Below, one piece after another: positions 20,701 to 32,126 of a DNA stretch of 64,000 bases (the stretch's first letter is position 1; the number at the start of each line of letters is the position of its first letter). The stretch lies in assembly GCA_027923505.1 (NCBI GenBank), contig BROI01000026.1:124001-188000 (forward strand). Direction: 5' to 3'. The stretch comes from Mayamaea pseudoterrestris (Eukaryota > Bacillariophyta > Bacillariophyceae > Sellaphorales > Sellaphoraceae). A model generated the notes under the pieces. That model did no database searches. It was not told the origin of the DNA and was given only the letters and a program-made list of their open reading frames with translations. The translations under genes were made by a program, and so were the position numbers.

Positions 20701-23657
20701 AGCTCTCCAGGCGGCTCTGCGGCGGCGAGTCCAACACGTAAAAGCGTTACGCCAAAAGGAAAGGGCAAGCATCTGCAGGCCGACGCAAGCAAGAGTCCTA
20801 AGCGATACAGCCAAAGGAATGATGTACCCATGGCGGACTCTCCGGCTCGCAACACACGCAGTGCAGAAAAGGCGCGCCTGTTTCATGGTGATTCTGACAA
20901 CGCAATACTTCCGGTAGCTGCGACTTTATCGGAAGCGGCAGATCCGGACCACGGCAAAGATTCGAACGACTCGCTAGCAAGCACAAGGATCAACCGATCA
21001 ATGGACACTATTGATGCAAACGCTGCGATAGACAAGTCTACATTTGGCTCACCCCAAAACAAGGCTGAAACTACCAGTATTGATTATGATGCAAACACAA
21101 TCAACTTTGAGACAGGAACGAAGGGCGCTGAGAAGCGGATACTTGACGACACTCAGCCGACCCGCAGCGGCGAGAAGAGCATGTCTTCTCCAAAATCACA
21201 AGGCTCCATGACGGATACGACGAGCGCAGAGAAGCGGATGCACAATAACACTCACCCAACGTTCAGCGACGAGAAGGGCATGTCTTCTCCAAACTCACAA
21301 CGCTCAAAGATAGACAGCAATCATCAAAAGTCCGCACTGCGCAAAAATAATGCGTCTCACTCCTCCTCCAAAAAGTCTGTTGCATTCGGATTACCGGAGA
21401 TTCGCCAGTTCCACTTGGGCAGTCCTGTCGGCAAGTTGACGCCAGTGACCAAGTCCCCTTCTTGCCCATCTTCGAATGCTGGTCGAACGCCTCTCAAAAC
21501 TTCGGCGCTTGCTAACCAAGAACTGAGTGACGATAGCTCGATGAACATGTCTGTCGACTCCGAATCGCCAAATGAGCTCGACGGAATGTCGTCTTTTAAC
21601 CATGCTCTTTGGAGCGAAGAAATTAGTGAGAGCCTTCCGGAGCAAGTGCGTGCTGATGCCGAAGAAACAGTGGAATTGGAAGCCAACATGTCAGACTTGT
21701 TTTCGGATAACCACTTGTTTCCTCGCCATCCCACGTTTCTTGAAACTGTCAATGAACGAACGTTGGATGGATCCTTGTCGACGACAGCCACATCTGCCAT
21801 GGAAATTGATGAAACGGTCCAGTTGGCGGCAGTAAGCTTGCTTCCCCTGATGCATCCAGCAGATGACGAAGTCACCGAACGAATGAACCAAGGTGATGTC
21901 ACTCGCTTGTCATTCGCGGACTTTGCCGACGAAATGAAACAAGATTGTGGCCAGCAGCCGATACCAACAGCACACAAACCTGTTGTCGCTACAGAACCGG
22001 AAATCTTCAGCTCAGCGGTGAGGTTGCGATCAGCCCCTCACAGTGTCGACCGACGACAGCGCCGGACTCCACGATCTGGTCGACGACTAACTCTGACGCC
22101 TCAACCGCGACTCTCGCTTGCGGCTAACGGAGACGTCATTATCAATGATCCTCAAGTCAAAGTTGCACCTGCCCTGAATTTTGACGAGTCTCCACCGAAG
22201 AAGGAGGTACTGGATCTGCAAGTTAGTGAACTGGTTGAGGCAGTGCAGTTACTTGGATTGTCATCTGGCGATTCAATCGATATTATTTGCGACATTCACC
22301 AAGCCATTATCAACACTCGTTGTCCCAACCTCTTTCAAAAATATGAACTTTCGATGGCAGGAGTCTGCCAAGAGTTACACATTCAGTGCCAAAAGGAGTT
22401 TGGAATGGATTTAGATGTTGGCACAAGCGAAGAAAGTGAATTGCACTTGCTTACTTTGCAGCATGCCGTCCGCAGCCCATCGGAGTCTGAAGTTGATTTG
22501 CAACACTTCGCGAATGCAGCGTTCGAAGAGACTGAGTTTGATCTTGACGTCTGGTTAGTTCAACTAGTGAGTCAAATGCTTACGCTCTTACAGGATTACA
22601 TGCAAGAAGTGACTCTTTTTTCCCATCAGGTCGACGACAATGCGAAGTTCATTGACGAGGAAGCGGAAGTGCTATCAACATTGAACTCGAAGGCATTTGA
22701 CAAAGCTAGACGCCGCAGTCTCGATCGCCGCAAGGTGCGTTTTCACTCTTTGCTTACTGGTGTCTTTAGCATATTGCGGAAGTACTCACACTGCTTTCTT
22801 GATTGCAACTTTAGACTGCGGCTGCTGTGCTGGAAGAAGAAATCGCCATCTTGGAGGCTAACATCAATCGAGTGGACTTAATTGTGGAACAGAGCGAAAA
22901 GCGATTGGCTACATTAAACGAAATTGACCGTCAAACAGATCTATCGTCAACGCTTTGTGTCGAAACTGCAACGTTACAGGTAGAGACGGCACATCTTGAT
23001 CGCCGATACAGCATGGCCAAAAGCTGCTCTATGCTGACGCCCACTCGACTCACTGCCAATGAGATTTCTTTTTATTGCGTGGGACCTTGTCCTGCAGCCT
23101 GTTTTTGCGTTACGTTTCAACCTGTGAACAGCACCGAGAGTTGGCGTTGTGATTTTAATGTGCAAGAGGAATTGTTCGCCGACTTTGTTGGCCGTCCTAT
23201 CAAGTCTGTCACACCACTTTACCAGTTGCGGATTCAGTCATTGGCTTGCGCCGCGAAGCAGATGGAATTACACCCATCCAAAATTGGTTTCTTCCTGCAG
23301 GAGCTCAATTCGAAGATGAACCGAATGCAGCAAACTGCTGTGGAACTCGCATCTCTCAAGCGTCGGTACCCTGCATCGTCGCTGTTTGTGGACGAAGACG
23401 ACGACCTTGTCTTCAAAGTGACATTTAAAAGCCGCGTGTGTGCAAAGACATTCTTCGCCACTTTCGAAGTTACTGAATCATACCCGTTCTTGCCGGTGAC
23501 CGTGGATGTTGACGGCGATGTTAAATTCGACAAGGTGCTGGAACTGTTGAAAAAACACGCGCAACCTGGATTTGGCTACCTTTCTAGAACGTGCGACCTT
23601 CTTGCCGCTCATTTTCGATGCGAGACTGAGTCCGCCTTGACGAAATTCAAAAAGTAA
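17791..23657 (+). CDS. KNL1: KNL1/Spc105/Spc7-like kinetochore scaffold
   Basis: Two exons, 17791-22734 and 22815-23657, joined in phase across a GT-AG intron of 80 bp; product 1,928 residues. The long N-terminal part is disordered, with at least nine RRx[ST][LMI] motifs between about residues 149 and 545 (RRQSLGG, RRMTLEPGLVPP, RRMSMGPGVPRP and others), each a basophilic-kinase-like site. A PP1-docking motif of RVxF type occurs at 1195-1199 (KSVAF). Residues about 1470-1730 are mainly helical and coiled coil, spanning the intron. The C-terminus (about 1840-1900, FKVTFKSRVCAKTFFATFEV) fits the RWD fold of KNL1. KNL1 recruits the spindle checkpoint and PP1 to the outer kinetochore. The assignment rests on architecture, not on a search; only one weak MELT-like element (MEIDET) is seen. 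Confidence 0.6.
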
Positions 23658-23708
23658 TCATATCCACTACGTTCACTGATAAATAAAGAAGCAATAATTA
23701 ACATTACT

Positions 23709-26350
23709 CTATTCGACATAGCATTCGATAATGTCGCCTGGTTCAAAAGTTTCAAAGTCAATCAAACCTATTCCGCACTCGTTCCCGGCCTCAATCTTGT
23801 CCGTCTCAGCCTTGAAGCTACGGAGTGTTCTGAACTTGGTCTCGCACATGATCTTGTCACCTCGCATAACACGGGCATTAGCGCCCTTTTTCAGATATCC
23901 TTCAGTACATCTGCTGCCAGCGATATTACCTGTACCGCCAATGTTGAAAACTTCTTGGACAGTCGCTTCACCAGCGTACTCTCCAGCTGGTGTCGGTGAA
24001 AGAATTTCTTGCATTCTTGACTCCACTGATTCAATGGCATCGTACACGACACTGTAATATTCAATAGGTATGCTTAGCGCTCGGGCGTCGTCCATGGCCG
24101 ACATGCTGGCTGCCACATTAAACGCAAGAACCGTCGTTCCAGGAGTCACGCTCGCAATAGCAATGTCGCTCTTGGAAACTTCGCCCGCCTCGCTGACAAG
24201 AACCTTGATGGTAACGACCGCTTCGTCATTCTCAAGCTTCAGCTCACGCAGCGCTCGCGTCAACGCCTCGGCCGTCCCTTGTACGTCAGCCTTGACGACG
24301 ACACACATTTCTCGGACAGCCTTCCGACTTCCAAACGCTGCCGACACAGAGTCGAACAGCCCAGACTGATACGAAGACGACTGGCGCTCCAAAGCAATCC
24401 TTTGACGCGACTCGGCCAGTTGGCGAGCCGTTTGCTCATCGTCACAGACCACGAGAATGTCGCCTGCGCTTGGAATGCCTTCAAAACCAGCAACCAATAC
24501 TGGCATACTCGGGCCAGCTTCATCCATACGTGACTTTCCATCTGTCGTGGAGATCAAGGCCTTGACCTTGCCAAACGTTTCTCCAGCAACAAAAATGTCA
24601 CCGATGCGAAGGGTTCCACCCTTGATGAGCGTTGTCGCGACTGTTCCAAGCCCCTTTTCAATGTTTGCTTCAATAATGATACCGTCAGCCATGCGATCAG
24701 CGTTTGCTTTGAGATCCTGGATTTCGGTTTGTAGCATAATCTTGTCCAAAAGATCGTCAAGATTGGTTCCTTCCTTGGCACTAATTTGAGACGACAGCAC
24801 TTCACCTCCAAAATCCTCGGTCAATATGTCATATCCAGTCAGGTCCGTGGCAACTCGGTTCGGATCAGCAGTCTCTAAATCGCACTTGTTGATTGCAATC
24901 ACTAGCGGAACTCCAGCCTGTCGCGCGCATACAATCGAGTCGGCCGTTTGCTGCTTGACGCCATCATCCGCCGCCACCACCAAAATGACAAGATCCGTAA
25001 TGTTAGCTCCGCGCTGACGCATGTCGGTGAATGCCGCATGGCCAGGTGTATCGATGAAGGTAATGGGTCGGCCCTTGTGTTCCACCTGGTAGGCTTGAAT
25101 GTGCTGCGTAATGCCACCAGCCTCTCCGGCAGTGACGCGTGTGTTGCGGATCTTGTCCAGCAACGAAGTCTTGCCATGATCAACGTGTCCCATGATGGTG
25201 ACGACGGGCGGTCTGGGTTCCAAGTCATCCTCATCATCCATAAAGTCTGCCACTCCCGTCTCCAGCGCGCTGTCTTCCATGTCGTATTCGTCATCGTCCT
25301 CATCGTCGTCTTCATCATCATCCTCGTCATCGCCCATGTCGCTCACTCCAACGACAAACTTTCCAAAGCCTTCCACGACAGCGACACAAGTAGCTGGATC
25401 GAGTGTTTGCGTCATGCTCGCCATGACTCCAAGGTCCGTCATGAGAAACTTGATGACGGCTACTGGCTTTTCGTCAATCGCTTCGGCAAGTTCACCAACC
25501 GACAGAGGACCTCTGCAAGAACAAAACAAGGTTAACTTGAGCAAACCTTTCCTCGAAAATCACACACAATACAACAAAACCAGCAGCAGCGACACGACTC
25601 ACTCCTTTAACACAACCATGCGTCTCTCCAAGTTTGCTTCGGCGCGGGCCATCTTGTCCGCCGTGTATCGATTCTTCTTCTTTAAGCTGCCACGCCGCTG
25701 CGCTCCTTCGGCCGAGCGTCCTCGCTTGGTGGATCCACCGAGCTTCAACGACTGTCTTCCGGCGGGCCTTCCGTCATCATTGGCCCCAGGCTTGCGCTTG
25801 CGAAATGCTCCGGCGGCACCTCCCGGTGGTTTGGCTCGTCCAAAGGTGCCAGGCTTGCGATCCATGGTGGGACCTGATGGCGCACTGCCACCGGAATTGT
25901 TGCTTCCTCCCGAGTAGCCGGATGAGTCTCCTGTGTTTGGAAGGAGTATAATGATTGTGAGACGGATAAATTTTGGAATGGAGAATGAATCGAGACAGCA
26001 TTCCATGGCAAGCGCTAGCACTTGTTACAAGTACCATTTCACGTACTCGTCCGTTGCTGTCCACCATTTGGATTCATGGTACTAGCCGAAGCGACATATC
26101 CTCCTCCTCCATTGGGACGATTACCATATCCTCCATTGCCATTTCCACCAGGCCTTCGTTGCTGTGGCGCATTGGGGTCTCGCTCGCGCCGCTCACCGTT
26201 GCCGCGTCCGCCATTGTCGCTTCGTTCCCTCCGCGGAGGAGCCTCCGCCACCAGTCGTACCAACTTGAGCGGCTGGCTGAGCTTGAGGACGCCCTGTCGC
26301 TGCTGACTGCGTTGCTGCTGACTCTGACTGCGAGGTTGTTGTTGTTGTTG

Positions 26351-26387
<37 letters not shown>

Positions 26388-26765
26388 GATGGTTCCGTCG
26401 AAACGTAGAGGCTGGTAGCGAAGAGTATAAAAGCGAGGCGTGAGAATCAAATGAATAGAGTGTTATGGATAAATGATTGAATGAATGAATCGTCTCGCAA
26501 TTAGCTGCTGCTGCACCTCAAGTCGAATCACTCAGCATTCCGCGTCCAGCATCATTCCAGCGACACGAGCACAATTTTCTTACCGAGTCTTCCTTGCACA
26601 TCTAGTTAATGTCTTTGCATCATACGAAAAGTCATGTTGACTTGCTGCGTTTCGACTTGGTTGCGATGAAAGGACAAAGGCGTGTGACAGCTGCTGATGC
26701 CTCGTCAGAATCGACAGAAGGAAGCAAACCAAGAGACTGCAGCTTGTCTTTGGTTGCTGCAGCAT
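23709..26765 (-). CDS. infB: Plastid-targeted bacterial-type translation initiation factor IF-2
   Basis: Four exons, 26765-26584, 26411-26047, 25930-25603 and 25512-23709, with GT-AG introns of 172, 116 and 90 bp; all joins keep frame (892 residues). The N-terminus is a signal peptide ending LSHAFVLSSQ, the Ala-Phe context of plastid import in secondary-plastid algae. A poly-Gln tract and a long Gly/Arg/Asn-rich linker follow. Then come the IF2-N helices (GPLSVGELAEAIDEKPVAV, split by the last intron), an Asp/Glu run, and the GTPase domain with GHVDHGKTSLLD (G1), DTPGHAAF (G3) and NKCD (G4). Domains II-IV follow to the C-terminus. It places initiator tRNA on plastid 70S ribosomes. Length is near the bacterial norm. 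Confidence 0.92.
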
Positions 26766-27361
26766 TGGAATATGAAAATACTATTATAAAGAAGTAGCGG
26801 ATTGCTGATTGACTCTAGATTGCCTTTGCTTCGATTGATAGCTACTGCTTTCGTGAGTGTCGAGTTGAAGAGTCAAAGACAACGCAACGACGGCCATCAT
26901 GATCATCGTCCGCGGGTCCATTCGTTGGTTTCATTTTCTTCACTCGCGAGGCGATCTTCTGCAGTGCAATCGCACGCCCGAGAGGAGCGCGGTGCGACAA
27001 AAGATTGGGAATTTAGCTATGCAGGTGGAATCTATCACAAATGTAGCAGCGAGTCCACTGACAAGCAACTACCGTACTTTTACTCGTTCAATTTATAAAT
27101 ATTGTATTATGAAAATACCGCGACTGCTGCTCGATAATCATAGGTGTCGAGCACCATCATTTATTTATACCGTCGTCATGCAACGATTGCTAAGGATCCA
27201 ATGGACTTGCTCCTTCACCCACTGGCGGTAGTTTGCCCTCCCGATGGAGTTTGTCGACGAGAAATAGTGCACTGCAGGTTGGAAGTGTTTAAAGAGCATG
27301 GCAATGGTGAGACGAAAAGTTGGTTGAACATGGCAGCCTACAGCCAACCACAAACGACTAC
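26766..27361. other. Intergenic, no gene seen
   Basis: About 600 bp between the IF-2 start and the stop of the NUDIX gene (both minus strand). Only short overlapping frames occur, none with recognisable motifs. It must contain the IF-2 promoter and the NUDIX 3' end. Confidence 0.5.
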
Positions 27362-28380
27362 TTACAGCATGGCCTTGGCATCATGACAAACTTTCCATAC
27401 TTCATCCATTGGAACTACTCGCAACGTGATGAATTCCCCATGCTCCCGCAGTCCCGTCAGTTTACCCTTTAGTTTCTCCAGTTGCTTGCTTGACACTGTC
27501 TTTTCCAAATACAAGAGTCGAACATGCTCGTCGGATCCACCCGGCGAAAGAGCTATACCATCCGCATGGCCCGACAGTTGCGTCAAGTCAATGAGTTGGT
27601 CGTGGTCGCTCTTGTTCACGTAAATGTTGCATTCCTCCGCCAGTTCCTGCACGGCCGTTCCAGCTAAATGCATGTCGTCATTGTCCATCATGCCGGCTGG
27701 TAGCTCCAGACAAGCAACTTGGCCAATGGCAATGCGAGGCTGCTCCACCAACAAGCAATGCACTTGACTACAATGACTGTCTTCGCCATCTTGGCAGACC
27801 AACGCGACGAGAATGGCAACCGCATCGCCACGGAGGAAGCAAACGCCTGGCAATGCATGTTGCGATGGCGATGACGACGAGGACTGTTCGACGGGATTGT
27901 CGTCGTCGTCATTGCACAATGCGCAGTCCGCTTTGAGCTTGATGAATCCAACGCCACTATGAATGAGACAGTAATGAGTGATGCGATATGCGATTCGTTC
28001 CGTCGCATTATAGCAAAAGTGAATGCATTCACTCACGTCAGCTGCACTCACCGCTTTCCAAACAAGTCGACGCTCTGAAGTTCAATTCCATGCAGCTCCA
28101 GTCTTTGATTGTGTGTTAATGATGACTCACTGTCAGATTCATTGTCACTGCGTTCGCAGTTGGCGAGCCATCGAGAAAATATGGACGACTCAATCGCCCT
28201 CTCCGCGACTTGGACGGAAATTTGTGAAGGAAACGACACTGGAATTTCAACGTCGCGAAAATGGCAAGTCAATTGCTGCATTGTAGATTGAAGTGAGACG
28301 GCGCTCGTCGCTCGTGGTTGCGAATCGACTGTCATGTTGTGATGAGCGCACAAGTGGTCTGCATGTTTCTCGCGTTTCAA
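27362..28380 (-). CDS. ADP-sugar diphosphatase, NUDIX family (NUDX14-like)
   Basis: Two exons, 28380-28052 and 27956-27362, with a GT-AG intron of 95 bp that restores LQSVDLFGKRGVGFIKLKAD; 307 residues, close to plant NUDX14. The NUDIX box reads ELPAGMMDNDDMHLAGTAVQ then ELAEEC, keeping the catalytic EL..EE though the usual Arg before it is Gln. C-terminal blocks SPGGSDEHV and TGLREHGEFITLRVVP are those of the ADP-sugar hydrolases. The enzyme cleaves ADP-glucose or ADP-ribose to AMP and sugar phosphate. No presequence is evident, so a cytosolic or nuclear site is likely. The start codon lies only about 67 bp from the satellite array, so the promoter must be very short or include satellite DNA. 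Confidence 0.88.
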
Positions 28381-28446
28381 CGTTTGCAGCTGTTCGTCGG
28401 ACCGGTAATCATTGACGTCATCATCTGCTAGCAGTTGAGACTATGC

Positions 28447-31234
28447 ATATTCAGGCTGCGCTATAAGATGATAAGCTTGGCTGGTGTCTCAGAAGATGGT
28501 AATGTATTTGGTGACAACTTGTCACCAGTCTCAGCCCGCAGATGCGGTGACATTCAAACGCCCCTACAGCAAGCCCTGTAGGTGCCCAAAATACACCAGA
28601 ATGGTGCCAACAACATTAATCAGGCTGCGCTACAAGATGGTAGGCTTGGCTGGTGTCTCAGGGTATGGCAATGTATTTGGTGACAACTTGTCACCAGTCT
28701 CAGCCCGCAGATGCCGTGACATTCAAACGCCCCTACAGCAAGCCCTGTAGGTGCCCAAAATACACCAGAAATGTGGCAACAACATTATTCAGGCAGCGCT
28801 ACAAGATGGTAGGCTTGGCTGGTGTCTCAGGGGATGGCAATGTATTTGATGACAACTTGTCACCAGTCTCAGCCCGCAGATGCTGGACATTCAAACACCC
28901 CTACAGTAAGCCCTGTAGGTGCCCAAAATACACCAGAATGGTGCCAACATCATTATTCAGGCTGCGCTACAAGATGATAAGCTTGGCTGGTGTCTCAGGG
29001 GATGGCAATGTATTTGGTGACAACTTGTCACCAGTCTCAGCCCGCAGATGCCGTGACATTCAAATGCCCCTACAGCAAGCCCTGTAAGTTGCCAAATTAC
29101 ACCAGAATGGTGCCAATATGATTATTCAGGCGGCGCTACAAGATGGTAGGCTTGGCTGGTGTCTCAGGGGATGGCAATGTATTTGGTGACAACTTGTCAC
29201 CAGTCTCAGCCTGAAGATGCTGGACATTCAAACATCCCTACAGCAAGCCCTGTAGGTGCCCAAAATACACCAGAATGGTGCCAACATCATTATTCAGGCG
29301 GCGCTACAAGATGGTAGGCTTGGCTGGTGTCTCAGGGGATGGCAATGTATTTGGTGACAACTTGTCACCAGTCTCAGCTGCAGATGCCGTGACATTCAAA
29401 CGCCCCTACAGCAAGCCCTGTCGGTGCCCAATATACACCAGAATGGTGCCAACATTATTATTCAAGATGCGCTACAAGATGGTAGGCTTGGCTGGTGTCT
29501 CAGGGGATGGCAATGTATTTGGTGACAACTTGTCACCAGTCTCAGCCCGCAGATGCCGTGACATTCAAACGCCCCTACAGCAAGCCTTGTAGGTGCCCCA
29601 ATTACACCAGAATGGTGCCAACATCATTATTCAGGCGGCGCTACAAGATGGTAGGCTTGGCTGGTGTCTCAGGGGATGGCAATGTATTTGGTGACAACTT
29701 GTCACCAGTCTCAGCCCGCAGATGCTGGACATTCAAACGCCCCTACAGCAAGCCCTGTAGGTGCCCAAAATACACCAGAATGGTGCCAACATCATTATTC
29801 AGGCTGCGCTACAAAATGGTAGGCTTGGCTGGTGTCTCAGGGGATGGCAATGTATTTGGTGACAACTTGTCACCAGTCTCAGCCTGCAGATGTCATGACA
29901 TTCAAACGCCCCTACAGCAAGCCCTGTAGGTGCCCAATATACACCAGAATGGTTCCAACATCATTATTCAGGCTGCGCTACAAGATGGTAGGCTTGGCTG
30001 GTGTCTCAGGGGATGGCAATGTATTTGGTGACAACTTGTCACCAGTCTCAGCCCACAGATGCCGTGACATTCAAATGCCCCTACAGCAAGCCCTGTCGGT
30101 GCCCAAATTACATCAGAATGGTGCAAACATCATCATTCAGGCTGCGCTACAAGATGGTAGGCTTGGCTGGTGTCTCAGGGGATGGCAATGTATTTGGTGA
30201 CAACTTGTCACCAGTCTCAGCCCGCAGATGCCGTGACATTCAAACGCCCCTACAGCAAGCCCTGTAGGTGCCCAAAATACACCAGAAAGGTGCCAACATC
30301 ATTATTCAGGCGGCGCTACAAGATGGTAGGCTTGGCTGGTGTCTCAGGGGATGGCAATGTATTTAGTGACAACTTGTCACCAGTCTCAGCCCACAGATGC
30401 CGTGACATTCAAACGCCTCTACAGCAAGCCTTGTAGGTGCCCCAATTACACCAGAATGGTGCCAACATCATTATTCAGGATGAGCTACAAGATGGTAGGC
30501 TTGGCTGGTGTCTCAGGGGATGGCAATGTATTTGGTGACAGCTTGTCACCAGTCTCAGCCCGCAGATGCCGTGACATTCAAACGCCCCTACAGCAAGCCC
30601 TGTAGGTGCCCAAAATACACCAGAATGGTGCCAACATCATTATTCATGCTGCGCTACAAGATGGTAGGCTTGGCTGGTGTCTCAGGAGATGGCAATGTAT
30701 TTGGTGACAACTTGTCACCAGTCTCAGCCCGCAGATGCCATGACATTCAAACGCCCCTACAGCAAGCTCTGTAGGTGCCCAATATACACCAGAATGGTTC
30801 CAACATCATTATTCAGGCTGCGCTACATGATGGTAGGCTTGGCTGGTGTCTCAGGGGATGGCAATGTATTTGGTGACAACTTGTCACCAGTCTCAGCCCG
30901 CAGATGCCGTGACATTCAAATGCCCCTACAGCAAGCCCTGTAGGTGCCCAAAATACACCAGAATGGTGCCAACATCATTATTCAGGCGGCGCTACAAGAT
31001 GGTAGGCTTGGCTGGTGTCTCAGGGGATGGCAATGTATTTGGTGACAACTTGTCACCAGTCTCAGCCCGCAGATGCCATGACATTCAAACGCCCCTACAC
31101 CAAGCCCTGTAGGAGCCCAAAATACACCAGAATGGTGCCAACATCATTATTCCGGCTGCGCTACAAGATGGTAGGCGTGGCTGGTGTCTCAGGGGATGGC
31201 AATGTATTTAATGACAACTTGTCACCAGTCTCAG
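28447..31234 (+). repeat. Tandem satellite A, 169-bp period, about 16 copies
   Basis: Head-to-tail units, many spaced exactly 169 bp: the segment GTGTCTCAGGGGATGGCAAT recurs at about 29830, 29999, 30168, 30337, 30506, 30675, 30844 and 31013. Early units (28447-29640) have a few small length changes. Each unit carries the dyad GGTGACAACTTGTCACC and a second short inverted repeat CACCAGAATGGTG. Overlapping 88-codon frames appear at the repeat period, but 169 is not a multiple of three and these frames are by-products. The array stops abruptly at the LTR starting at 31235. Confidence 0.97.
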
Positions 31235-31563
31235 TGACACGATAATATCAGACGAACCTTTATTCCAGTGACTACAATGGACTAGGAGCGATCAACCTCT
31301 TCGTCCAGCGTAAAGCAAACAAACAAACTCAATTGCTAGAATAGTGCATGTTACTCGCTACTCTACTCGTGCGCTTCTTTCTCGTTCTCACTGGGTTCAC
31401 GGTCGAGGTTCACGCCTCGATCGTCAGCGATTTCACTCATGTATGTGAGGATTCGGTCACAAGTGTGACTCAACCCTGCACAGGATTAAATGCATACAAA
31501 ACACAGGTAGCTAACCGTCTTGTCATGAGACGCAGGTCAACTCAACTCAATAATATTGTGTCA
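31235..31563 (-). repeat. Left (3') LTR of the rearranged Copia element
   Basis: 329 bp, same length as the right copy and differing at about two positions. It interrupts satellite A within the motif CCAGTCTCAG. Confidence 0.92.
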
Positions 31564-31574
31564 TCCCCCTTGAT

Positions 31575-32126
31575 CTAGGCTTGTGACAATGATCGGTTTG
31601 CCGTATCACCCTTCCAGAAAAGAATCGGAATGATCAGGGGTCGGAACGTGGCATGCGGCAAGAACTTGGTAAGAACGTCGGCGACGTTCTGCTTGCCGAT
31701 GATGTGCTCAAAGTACAGAACATTGCTTGCAATGGCCTCGCGAACTCGGTGGTAGGCGAGCGCATTGTGTCGCTTAGAAAGTGTGGAGTGCGGGATCGTT
31801 GACGACTTCTTGACACTTTCGTTGTCGCCGAACATCCAGGCTGGTCCACTCAAAGGAACTCCCAACATGCGTAGGGAGTATCGGAAATCCATAATCTGTT
31901 CCGTCGCGGTCTTGGCGACGACGAACTCGGATTCGTACGTTGCAGTCTCAACAGTATTCTGACGCTTGCAGAACCATTCGACGGGCGTCTGGTTCAGGAA
32001 ATGCAGGACTCCCATTGCGGAACGTCCAGTAGTGTAATCATGGTACAGGTTCGCGTCCATAAAGGTAGTTAGTTGCACAGGCTTGCCCTTCGGGATCGGC
32101 ATATTCCACGGCAGCTCTTCGGCAGG
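31575..32126 (-). mobile_element. Copia pol 3' fragment (RNase H region), fossil
   Basis: The minus-strand frame encodes the C-terminal RNase H part of a Copia polyprotein, with FMDANLYHD, VETATYESEFVVAKTA, FGDNESV and a KRHNALAYHRVREA block. This lineage differs from the element at 37797-43022. It ends at the left in the LTR-adjacent purine tract and at the right passes directly into satellite DNA at CCCTACAGC. Confidence 0.85.

Noticed and set aside
26802-27231. Small plus-strand genes between IF-2 and the NUDIX gene
   Set aside because: Overlapping frames of 80-110 codons in different phases with no domain-like pattern.
28484-31245. Series of 88-codon plus-strand frames as a tandem gene family
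   Set aside because: They recur at the 169-bp satellite period, which is not a multiple of three, so each frame spans about 1.6 units and restarts in a new phase. They are by-products of the repeat.
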